Origin: Zantedeschia hybrid cultivar
Taxonomy: Eukaryota; Streptophyta; Magnoliopsida; Alismatales; Araceae
DNA length: 64,000 nucleotides
Direction: 5' to 3'
Assembly: GCA_030544215.1 (NCBI GenBank)
Contig: JARZZO010000013.1
Location: 1,355,001 to 1,419,000, forward strand
Part shown: positions 25,501 through 38,100 of the stretch, in pieces
Layout: each line of letters begins with the position of its first letter
Position numbering within the stretch: the first letter of the stretch is position 1
The notes under the pieces: model-generated
The model's input: the letters and a program-made list of their open reading frames with translations, nothing else
What the model was told of the DNA's origin: nothing
The model's database searches: none
Made by a program: the position numbers and the translations under genes

Positions 25501-28500
25501 TTCCTTGAATCCATCTTCCCTTTGCCATTTCAATTCATATCTGAAAATTCTGGAGTTCCTCCTCTTATCCTCCATCATAATGAGCAATGGTATATGATCA
25601 GAGACAGACTTGAACAACCCTTTCACATGTGACAGGGGAAATTTTTTGAACCAATCTGGAGAGATCAAAACTCTGTCAATCTTAGACTGGATGCTATCCT
25701 GCTGTAAATTAGACCAGGTATAATTTCTGTTTGGGTCATCCACCTCTATTAATTGAACATCTATGATCCACTGATTAAAATTATCCATACTATTGCTCCA
25801 TCTCTGCCTACCAGTCCTTTCCCATGGAAACCTTACACAATTAAAATCTCCCAAGATACACCAGGTTTTCGGAAAAAGACTATGCAACCTGTAAAGTTCT
25901 TGTACAAAATCCTCCCTCTGTTGATCGGTGTGGGGTCCATACACAGAAGTAATGACCCAACATTCATTATTAGAGATTCTATTCTTGTGTTTAAAGGCAA
26001 CTGAAATGCTGAATTTACCTAAATCACAGACATTACCCTCGAACCTGTTACCATCCCAAATTACTAATTGCCCTCCTTTACTTCCTTCTGCAGGAAAAAC
26101 TGCCATCTCATTTAACTTGGACCCACATATTCTACTTAAGACAGATTTATCAATATTAGCCATCTTGGTTTCCTGTAAACAGATACAATCCAGATGCTGA
26201 GAATACACCAAATCTTTTACAGCTCTCCTCTTGAAGTCCCCATTGAGGCCCCTAATATTCCATGAGATCAAATTCATAGTATAACAACCTGTTTCCCTTT
26301 ATCCTTGGTCTTCTTCCCTCTCAAGCTGTCCAGGACTTCATTGTTACTCACGAAGCTTGCTTCTCTTTTTCCAATCTTCATTCCACCTCCCATACCTTTC
26401 CTCTTGGCTGATTGCTGTAAGATGGCATTCCTTCTCAGTTTCTTAAGAAAGTTCAGGACCATATCCTCCCTGGCATTCTTACATACATTGCATATGCCTA
26501 TGTACCTTTCATTTGGCAGACACTTCTACTTGCATTAGAGAGCCATCTTAGACACTTGGACACGACAGGTCACTCGGACACTCTTGTCTGACACATTAGT
26601 TTAAGATTTCAAAATAAACGTTAGCTATTTCTTCAAAATATTTGTTTGTGTGCTAATATTTGGCATAATTAAGTTATATCATTTATGTTTTAAATAAGAT
26701 TCAATAATCATTTGTTATTACGGATATGCAAAAATACATATAAGTATGAATACGATTATATACTTTTCATATTCTTGTGTCCTCTTTTTAAAACTTCACC
26801 ATGTCCAGCGTGCGTTTCCATGCGACACTTGACACTTGTGTCCATATCCCACACATAGTAGCCATGTACTAGAAATTATGACATTGCAATGTGTCATAAG
26901 TTATCTCACACAACTCCGCAAGGCACAAAAAGTTCATAAACAAGGGTAAAGATCTTATAAGTTTGAATGACATGTCTGAACTGTGGTAGCTATGGTCCTC
27001 AAGTTATATAGATCTCCAAAAGTGCACAAAGTTGAAACAATATGATAATATGCTAAGAAACAAAACTTTTTTTGGTCAGTAGCCCAGTGGTTCTGGGACA
27101 AGGTACCCAACTCAGACGAGTTGGGATCGAGCCGGCCCAAGGCCAAATAAATCCCTCCGAAAGGAGAGTAATTTTCTGCACTCGAAAGAGAAGTGTCCAC
27201 AAAAATCGTGAGAAATCCTCCTATAAAGGAGAGGGTTCCGACGGGATCGATCCCGCGATCTGCTCCCCGAGTGGGAGCGGTGAGCGGCGCCCAGCGCCAC
27301 TGCACTATGGGCCCGTGCTCGCTAAGAAACAAAACTGAGAAAGAGATATGCATGTTGTTCATATAACAACATATCAATAGAATAATATGTTCATACTCCA
27401 ATCTAATTGGTCATACCTGAAGGGTTTATCCGAATTGGTCGGCAATGTTCTGACTCTATCAACATTGGAAATCAATCTTAAAAGTATTTTAAGTAGAAGG
27501 ATGTGAGCCAATATAAATGTTGGTCTCAGTAGGGCTCCTGTACACCCTGCTTCAACCTCAACTATATAATATTTCATATGCATTATTGTATCACAGTAAA
27601 ACAGGTACAAGCAAAAGAAGAAAGAGACAGTAGTAACACTGTTCCAATTTTATGTTTTATTTTTTTATTATTAAAAGTTAAAATCAATATATGGACTATG
27701 GTTAGCATATAGATTGACATATGATCTAATGGATGAACAATCTAATGTTGCCTAGAAAATTAGCTGATTCAGATTGGAGTCTGAATCAGAAGAAACAGAT
27801 CAAGTGATCCTGATCAACTGGATTAACTTGGAGGATCAGCTAAATGGCCTTAATCAACACGAATCAGCTGGAATGGTATTGGGATCAAGCTGGTTCATCT
27901 CTGGACCAAATGTTGGGCCGACCTAGAATCAGATAGAATTCTATTTGGATCAGATAATAGTTATCTTTTCAGCTATTTTAAGTCTCTGTTCAGTTACCAT
28001 GGCAGCTATTAGTTGTGTGCTACCATGTCAGCTCTTGGCATGGTTTCTACTATTTTGATCTTTGTAACCTGTCTCCTAAATACACCCAAGCTTGCGCTCC
28101 TTGGCCTGAAGTCAATGCTAGCTGCAAATGATGTCCTGTGATCTTCAATCTTTCTAATCTAGATAAGTAGAAAATCATAGCATTGATGTTAAACTTGTTC
28201 CAATATGTACTGTGTACATGTATCATAAAATTTTCAGATCATTTGATCTAAGGAAGGCACAAATGATGAGAAATTAATGTAAAACAACATACAAGTGCCT
28301 GTTTCCTTATTGGAAATTGGCATTTTTTCGTTCTTAGTTAGAAGCAGGTTCCACCAAGGAATTCCGGATCGGATTGGGTCCCCGAATCGGGACCCGCCGA
28401 TCCCGATCCGACCCGGATCGGATCGGCCGAGTCGGCCGATCCAGATGAAGTCTGGCCAGTCCGACTCGGCCAGATTAAAAAATCAGAAAAAATCAGGAAA

Positions 28501-29049
28501 AAATAAAAAAAAATCAGAAAAAATTGTATACATATTATTCAATGAATTTACAATGAAAATGAATGCAATTCATGTACATCCATAAAAAATATACATTAAA
28601 GACCTAATTATTAACCCTTAATTAAAGTTAATTATGAGAAATTAGTACTAGCAATGAGCAATTAATGCAAAAAAATGTACAATTAGATTCTAATTTGTTC
28701 AATTGAGTGATTGGCACACTCAATTGAACCATAATTACACTAATTATACAAAAGCCCCAATTTTTAACCCCTAATTAGGGTTAATTTTAGGGATTTTGTC
28801 TAATCAACATGCTAATTTTTTTTTGAATCTAAATATTAATAGATATACACAATGTACACAATCATACATCACTTCTAATTTTTGATAATTAAAAAAAAAA
28901 GATCGAAATATACCTAAACTCAGATCGGGATGCGGAAACAAAATCCGACGTCGACGGCGGCTGTGACGGCGACAACAACGGCAGCGGTGGCTCCCTGACG
29001 GCCGGCTAGCGATGACAGGGTGAAAATCCCCTTCTTTCAGTCGAAATCT

Positions 29050-29126
<77 letters not shown>

Positions 29127-32100
29127 AGAAGAAGAAGATGGCAGCGGACGGCCCGCTGCGGCGGGGGGGGGGGGGGGGGTCGGCGGCGAGTGGCAGCGGT
29201 GGCCGGGGGAGGGGGAGGTGCTGGGGGAAGGGCAGCAGCTCCCGATCCCCCCTTAAGGGGGGATCCGGGAGCGCCCGAATCGGACCAAATCGGGTCCGGA
29301 CCGGCCGATTCGGCCGGTCCGGACCCGATTTGGTCCGATTCTGACCGATTTACACCTTTTTTTTAAAAAAAAAAAAATCGGTGGGGGGGGGACAATGAAA
29401 TCCCCCCCGAATCGGATCGGAACCCGCCGATCCCGATCCGAATCGGCCGATTCGGATATCCATGGGTTCCACCCATTTTGAAACTGTACCCCCCCAAAAG
29501 CACTCTCGTGTACCCCTTTGTCACTTATGTTTCCAAGGAAACCTGAACTGTAAGCGACAAGTTTCTATCATTTCACTGCTCCCTTCTGATTTCTACCTTT
29601 CATATTCCATCTACTGAGATTTCTTGTCAAGTTTTGATTACTTGCATTGATTAAATATTGGGATCATGGAAGGCAGTACCGGTACCGGTACCGGCCGGTA
29701 CGACCGGTACGGGCTTAAAAGGGCCCAAAAAAATCAGAAAGAAAAGAAAAAAATTCAGAAAAAATCAGAAAAAATTCAGAAAAAATGTAAACAATTAATT
29801 AGCTATGTGTTGGGTGTGATAAAAATGGGTTAAGACAAAGAAGTACACATAACACATACAAAATGACAATTTTCATAGAGATTAAACATGAAAAATATTA
29901 TGTTAATGTACTAAATATTTACAACAATGCAAAATATGAACGAAATCAAACGATCCTTACCTATGAAAAACATAAGTGAGTCCCTTACTATGGATAATAA
30001 CCCGTAGATCCTTCTGATTCATCATCTGGTTGCTGTTGCTGGTATCCATAATAAGGTTGCATATGTTCCCTATATTCACCATAACTAAACAATGATGCAG
30101 CCAAGTCGTGCATCCCTCTTTGAATCCCTCTTGGAGTATATGGTTGTTGACTTGATGAAATGCCAGAATCATGGTGCAAAGAAGTAGCATGAGGATAAGA
30201 AGAAGACCCTGACCCATAACTGCTACTGGGTGGAATCGGTGGATGGAATTGAAAGCCTTCATACTCTACTTGATCTCCCCAGCTATACATGCCTGCTTCT
30301 TGTTGGTCACTTCCGTAACCTGACTGCTGTCCATGCTGGCTTTGTGAATCATAATCTCCTTGACTTTCATGTTGTCCTCTTCCTGTGTCAACATGTAAGG
30401 AGAAAGAAGGTGCATACACTCCGCCCCCGGTAGTAGCACCTGCAGCTGCACCAGCATCATCACTAGGAGACTCTGTCCCATCATCATCGTCATCTTGATC
30501 ATAATCAACAATTAACTTTCTTTTAACAGTACTTGATTTTTTCTTTTGTGATGCCTGTTTTTGCTGGCTTTCTTTTTTTTCTAGATCCTTTTGCAAGTTC
30601 AATCGATTCAATACTCCTTTTCCTCATGGTGTATGCCTCACATAAATTTGCTTCAGCTCATCAATGGCAGGATCGTCTCTGGCAGCCAGATTAGTCCTCT
30701 CCAATGTAGATGTACTCCTTTTCAAGAATGATGGTGGCCCAACCATTCTAGGAGTGACTGGCCTACTATCTGATTCTGAGTGTCTAGCAGGCTCAAGCTC
30801 AGTATCAGGTGCAAATAAAGGCACATGCTCAGTCTGACTCTGATACTCATGTGAAGGAGGAGGTGAATTTTCTTTTTGCCTTTTCGAGCTTCTTAATTCT
30901 GGATCTCTAGCAACAGCTCCATCTAGTATGCCTTCTGCCCATTCTGTATCATCAGGATCAAAAACTGGCTCATCGACAGTTGCTCGTGTCTCAACCCAAG
31001 TCTGCAAGGGATTATCATCATCAAATAACTCTTCCACATCAATTTGGCCAACCACATCTTCTGCGTGCCCTGCAGCTCGTTTCTCCCTCAATTGTTGTCT
31101 CAACCGGATGTTTTTGATCCTCAATATCATATTGTAATGGCAGTACACCAATTTGTCCAATCATTCAGCCTTTAACCGGTTACGAATTTTTGAGTGTATA
31201 AGGCTGAAAGTGCTCCAGTTTCTTTCACATTGGCTTGCCGACGTCGTCTGACTCAAAACCCTCACTGCAACGGAAGCCAATGGATTATAGCACCTATCTC
31301 TGTTGTACACCATTATCCACCACTCAGTTGTGCCATCATTAAAAGAAACCAAAAAAAAAATTAATCAATGTATGTTCTCGTTTCTTATGCACATTTGACA
31401 ACAATGCAATGACTAAGTATACCTGGGCTCACTTTCTCTACAGCAATTTGCACAGTCTTCATTATATGTCTCCAGCCTTAGCCTATAAGCCTCCATCTAC
31501 AAAGATGGAATTAACAATTAATAGAATTCATAGGCTCTTCAAATTACAAGTAATTGGATAAATCTTAAAGTCAGATCTTCACTAAGTATACCTGTCTCTC
31601 TGCCTCAATCCTATCTTCTATTGTCCTCGAAAAACGTGCAATCACATTTAATGTGCCTTGAATCACCTCTCCATCAATATGCACTTGACGACTGTACATT
31701 ACTCGAGGATTTAAATAATAACCTGCATTTAGGTGAAAAATTACTAATGTCAATTTAATAAATAATCTCCCATGTAATAGTATAAGACTTCACTTACCAG
31801 CTGCATGCAAGTCGTGGTGTAATGTGCTTTTCCATCTGATATCAATAAGGTCCCACCACTTCATATAAGTGTTGGGAAATGCGTTCTTGATGTGGACCTT
31901 AGCAATGTCAATTGCCTCGTACAAATATCCCATGTAATTCTTATCATCCCCATCCACCAATTTTAACACCTGTACGAGAGGTTCCACCAACTTCAGATAA
32001 GTCTCCATATTACTCCAAAATTTTTTATTCTCTATGATTTTTCTCACTTCCAAATGTTCAGATTTAGATTCATTGGAAGTGGTCCGCATATACTCCAAGA

Positions 32101-35100
32101 ACTCCTTATTAAACATAAAACCCCTGATCTCATTCTTGAATTTGTGCAAAGATTCTAAAGAAATAAAATTAGATGCAAATCGTGTAGGCCCTGCACGGAT
32201 GAGATCTCGACCTCCAGATGCTTTTTCTCTGAACATATTCAAGATCCTGGGATGACCATAAATAAATTGGGTAATTCTTTGGGCTCTCTTTACAGTCTTG
32301 CTGATAGTTGGATCCTTACCAATGTCTTCAAGCATCAAATCCAGACTATGCGCTGCACATGGGACCCAATAAAGGTGTTTGCGCTTGTCCATTAACTTCT
32401 TCCCTGCAGCTTTATAACTTGGTTCATTATCGGTGACCACCTGGACAACATTTTCCTCTCCAATTTCCTGCACCATCTGATCCATCAAACCAAATAAATA
32501 TTTTGCATTCTTTGAATAGTTTGATGCATCAACAGATTTCATAAAAACTGTCCCTTCTGTGCAATAAACAAGAAAATTAATCATGGACTTCTTCGTGGTA
32601 CCAGTCCAGCCATCGCACATAATTGTGCATCCTCTCTCCTTCCATACTGCCTTAAAACTTTCAACCCACTGTTGAAGTTCCTCGTATTCTCCATCAAGCC
32701 CCCGTCCATATATGTCTCGACATGTGGGGGCTTTGAACCCACGACCATGATCTGCTATCGCATCAATCATAGGCTGAAAATAAGGAGACTGAGCAGCATG
32801 TGAGGGAACACCTACATGCAAAAACCATTTGCATATGCTTTTAAAAGTATGTCCTGCCGCTTCAGCTGACTTTTTTACTCCTCTCATTGCTTGCTTGATT
32901 TTTGGCTGAGTAGAAGTCTGTCTTCTAAAAAGATAACTGTCCATAGGACCCACTTGGCCTGTAGGTTGACTTGTGCCTCTTATTGATGGTCCATCACCTC
33001 TCGTTCGGGCTTCATCTTCTTGTTGATGCCACAAACTCTCTCTTCTAGCTGCAACCATGTCAGGATCATCATCATCACTAGAATCTACATTTTGTTAAGC
33101 CCTTTGCCTCTCACGTATAGAAATGCCACTGGCCGCAGTATACATCCCTTTGCCTTTTGTATTATGTCTACCTGAAATTTCGCCTTGGAGTTCAACCTCA
33201 TCTTCCTTCTTTTGTTCTTTTTGTGCTTTTCGGCCACGCAACAATTCACGCATCTCGTTGGCAACTTGTCGGGGACAGACAGTACACCTTGTCACATGTC
33301 CTGTCTTCCCTGCTAAATGTTCTTTCCCTCGGGTGATTCCACCATCCATCTCTTTGCCACAATATTTGCATTTCACTCTCCTCTTTGCAGTATTAATTAA
33401 GGTGATATGGGCCCACCCTGGGTCTTGCTCTTGCTGTTCAGCCATGTTCCTACAACACATTAAAAAAAAATAGAAACAAATATAAGAACATTTGGCATTA
33501 TGCTCGTAGTTTAAAACATGTAAAATTGGATGTTAATTAGGCTCCAATTGATGTTTAATTTAACAATTAGACAAAAGCCCCAATTTTTAACCGCTAATTA
33601 GGGCCAAAATTGGGGATTTCTCCTAATTAACCGTCGATCAACGTAATTAACAGCACACTCCTAGTTTAAAACATGTCATGAAGCTTAATTAGACTCCAAT
33701 TGATGTTTAATTTAAGTAATTAGACAAAAGTCCCAATTTTTAACCGCTAATTAGGGCCAAAATTGGGGATTTCCCCTAATTAACCGTCGATCAACGTAAT
33801 TAACAGCACACTCCTAGTTTAAAACATGTCATGAAGCTTAATTAGACTCCAATTGATGTTTAATTTAAGTAATTAGACAAAAGCCCCAATTTTTAACCGC
33901 TAATTAGGGCCAAAATTGGGGATTTCTCCTAATTAACCGTCGATCAACGTAATTAACAGCACACTCCTAGTTTAAAACATGTCATGAAGCTTAATTAGGC
34001 TCTAATTGATGTTTAATTTAAGTAATTAGACAAAAACCCTAATTTTTAACCGCTAATTAAGGCCAAAATTGAGGATTTCTCCTAATTAACCGTCGATCAA
34101 CGTAATTAACAGCACACTCCTAGTTTAAAACATGTCATGAAGCTTAATTAGGCTCCAATTGATGTTTAATTTAAGTAATTAGACAAAAACCCCAATTTTT
34201 AACCGCTAATTAGGGCCAAAATTGGGGATTTCCCTTAATTAACCGTCGATCAACGTAATTAACAGCACACTCCTAGTTTAAAACATGTCATGAAGCTTAA
34301 TTAGGCTCCAATTGATGTTTAATTTAAGTAATTAGACAAAAGCCCCAATTTTTAACCGCTAATTAGGGCCAAAATTGGGGGTTGTCTATTTTATCAAGAA
34401 AATGAACGTAAATCATCTAAGAAATATGTAACAAACTAAAAAATAATCACTACATTAAAATATAAATCATACCTTCTTTTTTTCTTCCACCCAAAACAGT
34501 GAAAATGTCTCCGGAAAAGGATGAAAACGTCTCCGGCGGCGGTGGCGGGCGGCGGCGGCAGCGGCGGGCGGCGGCGGCAACGGCGTGTGGCGGCGGCGGT
34601 TCTTTCCCCTCCTTCTCCTCCTCCTTTCCCTCCTTCCCTTCCCCTCCCACTGCAAAAAACCCGAATCCCCTCTCACATATCTGTTTATGTGAGAGGGGAC
34701 AGTGAACCGGCCCGGTACCGGCCCGGTACAGTCATTTTTATCTTTTTTTTTTTTTATTTTTACGGTACCGGCCCGAAATGGGGGTACCGGTACCGGTCCG
34801 GGCCGGTACCGGTACGTACCGGCCGGTACGTACCGGTACCGGCCGAAACTGCCATCCATGATTGGGATGGATGGGGTGAGGAACCTAAACTGTATGAAGG
34901 AAATAATGTAAATATGGGAAGCCATCCTGGCTTGGAGATACGAAAATACTTTAGGTTGCCTTGGTCCTCGCTATACCTTAACTTCATTCCACAGGTGAAC
35001 AATATTACTAAAAAGCAGAACTCTCAAGCATTATAATAGTTCTCTGCCAAATGAGGTGTCAAGGAGACACAAGAGATCAAGAGAAGTTTTGTGACAATAC

Positions 35101-38100
35101 GTGAATGAGAATAGATCATGCAAGTGCTCTGTCGATGTGCAAGCACAAGTAATCCGGAAAGACCACCCAAGTTGTTAACATCCAGTAGGAATCTTCTCGA
35201 GTCCATGAGCAAATTCAACCACATCAAAGTTCCTATGGTTCAATTGCTGCCCACAATGAAGAATGTATGAATTTCTTATATTGTGTTTTGTAGGACCAAA
35301 GCAATATGTTCAAGGTTTGGAAGATTCAGAGAAGTAGATGGGGAAGGTCTCAGGGGGGTTGACATTTCGGCAGCCCGAGTTAAAGTAGCTGTTGATCAGG
35401 TGGGGGATGTTTCGGAGAAATTAAAGATTGCAGTGGGGGGTGGAGTTTTCTGGGTCTCTATTTCGGTGGAAGATTTTGGCGTTGATCGATCTGCTGAGAA
35501 GGAATGGACGTGGGCTGAGGTTGCATCTGAATACAGGAAATTTAGGAGAAACAGAGGTGGGGGAGTTAGAACAGGGGAGCCGGAAGCACTTGCTTCGCTA
35601 ACCCAGGGAGATGGTGGTTCGGACTCAGAGCGAGTTGGCTTTTCTCAGAACTCAGTTGATCCGAGTAACAGGGAGACGAAGAGTCAAGATGGGGCAGGAG
35701 CTGGCCTAGGAATTCTTACTTGCGGGGTTCTGAGATTGCATAGAGAAAAGGGACTCCTCGGGGCGATACCAGAAGCCATTGTATGCAGGAAAGAGAAAAT
35801 GTTAAGTGTTGGGAAGGAACACAACATCTTTAATGAGGTGGGGGAGGCAATGCGGAGTACATCCAAGAAGAATGTGAAGGAAGACGGATACGGGAGGGAA
35901 GGCGAAAGGCTATCGGGTGAGGAAGATACACAGTACTGGGTAACCGGTAAGGAGGACCCGATGCGGTGGGATCCGGTTGTCTCGGATCTTAACTTATCCC
36001 TGAACCGGGTTTCCAGTATCGGTTCAGTCACCAGGGGCTTCGTCTGGACTGGTTCAAATTGACAAACCGGAATTGAACCGTCGTCTTCCTCGCTTCGATT
36101 CTGGTTCAGTCATAGGGTTTCAGAGGAACGATGCCGGCTTCTTCGGAGCTTTTGCTCCCAGGACTGAAGCTCAGGACATCTTCCCACATGAGTATGGGGA
36201 CAACCTAAGGATTGGAGGGAAGCTGGGGGTGAAGGAAGATAGACCTGAGATGAACAGTCGACAGAGGAACATTATTAGCAAGGATGCAGAGACTGGATAG
36301 AGCAGTGAAAGGTTGGATGGGATTTTGCAGAAGATTGATATGCCATCTGATACGGCTGGGCCTCAAGATGATCTGACAGGTATTTGTTGCAGTATAACAG
36401 TGAAGGATGGGTTCGGTCAGAATGGGCTAAACTGTGTGGACTGTGAAAACAGAGAAGAATTATAGCAGGATAAGGAAACAGGTTTTCGGTGGCCAGAGGC
36501 TCAACAGTATCACCCAGGGTCTGACTGGCAACAAAATGTGGAGGAGGATAGTGAACATGGTCATAATCAGTGTTTGCAGATCATCCCGTATGACGGGGGT
36601 GTAGAACCTTTGGCTGTTAAACAGCTCTATGATACCGAGGCGTGGACATAGGAAATTATCCTTTTTGGCCAGCGTATAGGGATATCTTTCCTGGGCAGAG
36701 AGGACATGATGCTGAGTTTGCTTAAGAAAATGCGAAGAAATGAAAAGCTGCAATATTCTGTCAAGAAAAGGGGTATGGGTAGAGGCCTCAAGATAGGTAA
36801 GAGGGAGGCAGAATTTGTGAAGAGTAATGTTCTTGTGGACAATCTTCGAGGAAAGAAGTCTAAGGAGAGAGGGCTACATATCGTACCTTTATGAACCTGA
36901 TATCATGGAATATTAGGGGTCTTAATGGGCCCCCCAAAGTCAGAGCTGTGGACCTTGTTCTCTCCCTTCACTTGGACTACATTTGTTTACAAGAGACAAA
37001 GATGTCCAGTTTTGACAACTTCTCTTTATCAAGACTGGGTGGTCCACTTCTAGATAAAATGGCATTCCTGCCAGCTGAAGGTTTGAGAGGTGGACAAGTT
37101 ATATTGTGGAATGGGAATAAATTTGAGGGTAATGTCTGTGATGTGGGTAGTTTTAGCATATCAGTGGCCTTCACCTGGAAGTGTAGAAGAGGTCACAATA
37201 GCAGATGGATTATCTCTTCAGTGTATGGGCCACATTCCGATCAGCAAAGAGAATTGTTTTTTCAAGAGCTATATAGACTACACTCTCTCTTTCCTGAAGC
37301 TCGGTGCATTGTAGGGGATTTTAATTGCGTAGGATATCCGTGGGAAAGGTCTGGTGCGAGAAATGGAGCAAGGAGATGGTCATGCTAAACCAATGGATTA
37401 GAGATTTTAATCTAATGGATCTAGATATCCCCAACAGAAAATTTACTTGGTCTAATCTCCAGCAGAAGTGTACACAATCGAGGATTGATAGAATTTTGAT
37501 ATCCCTGGATTGGTTCAAATTTTTTCCATTATCACACATTAAAGGATTGTGCAGGGCTGTTTTGGATCATTTACCCCTACAACTTATGGTGGAAGACAAG
37601 CATAGAAAGATAAGAATATTCAGATACGAACTTAAGTGGCAGAGGGAACAAGGCTTCAAAGAAATGATCAACAATTGGTGGCTGAAATTTACAGAGTCTG
37701 GTTCAGCAATTTACATATTTCAGAGAAAATTGAAAAGGATAAGGGCATGTTTGAAACAGTGGGCCAAACTGAAATATGGGAAGGCATTGGAGGAGAGACA
37801 GGTGTTGAAGAATAAAATTGAAGATCTAGAGCTGAAAAGTGAGGATATGGAGCTCTCTTCTGTTGAAATGCAGGAGCTCAAAGACTTGAAGAAAATGTTC
37901 AATGAAGAATTATTTAAGGAGGAAATCAAGTGGAGACAGAGAGCGAAGGAACATTGGCTAAAAGAAGGTGATCATAACACATCTTTTTTCCATGCTATGG
38001 CCAGTGCTAAAAAGAGGTTTTTGACCATTGATCATGTGAGAGAAAATGAGAAAGTGATTGAAGAACCAAATGAGATTAAGAGGAGGTTTATTGATTTCTT

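Larger units (their letters stand above)
22426..26472 (-). mobile_element. L1-type LINE, copy B, 5'-truncated in ORF1
   Basis: The insertion is flanked by an exact 17-bp target-site duplication, GCATTCTTACATACATT, at 22409-22425 and 26473-26489. The tail (T-run on the + strand from 22426) is preceded by the GTGAC/GTCAC hairpin. The element is about 4.05 kb and contains the last ~65 codons of ORF1 and a complete ORF2. It is antisense to the kinase gene, within its giant intron. The exact duplication, open ORF2 and near-identity to copy A all suggest a young insertion. The 5' truncation, typical of incomplete target-primed reverse transcription, removes the promoter. Confidence 0.96.
29665..34860 (-). 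mobile_element. hAT transposon, 5.2 kb, with decayed transposase gene
   Basis: The terminal inverted repeats are CATGGAAGGCAGTACCGG (29665-29682) and CATGGATGGCAGTTTCGG (34860-34843, - strand). The exact 8-bp target duplication ATTGGGAT is at 29657-29664 and 34861-34868. Both ends continue into TACCGGTACCGG/CCGGCCGGTACG palindromic clusters, the likely transposase-binding region by analogy with other hATs. The interior carries one transposase gene on the - strand and a 153-bp tandem array between that gene's start and the right end. The element sits next to a 1.1-kb hAT derivative and in the same intron as two MITEs with matching tips. Confidence 0.94.

Noticed and set aside
34467..35036. Long open frames on both strands across the CGG-rich and TACCGG region
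   Set aside because: They span the hAT right terminal palindromes and leader; composition alone explains them.
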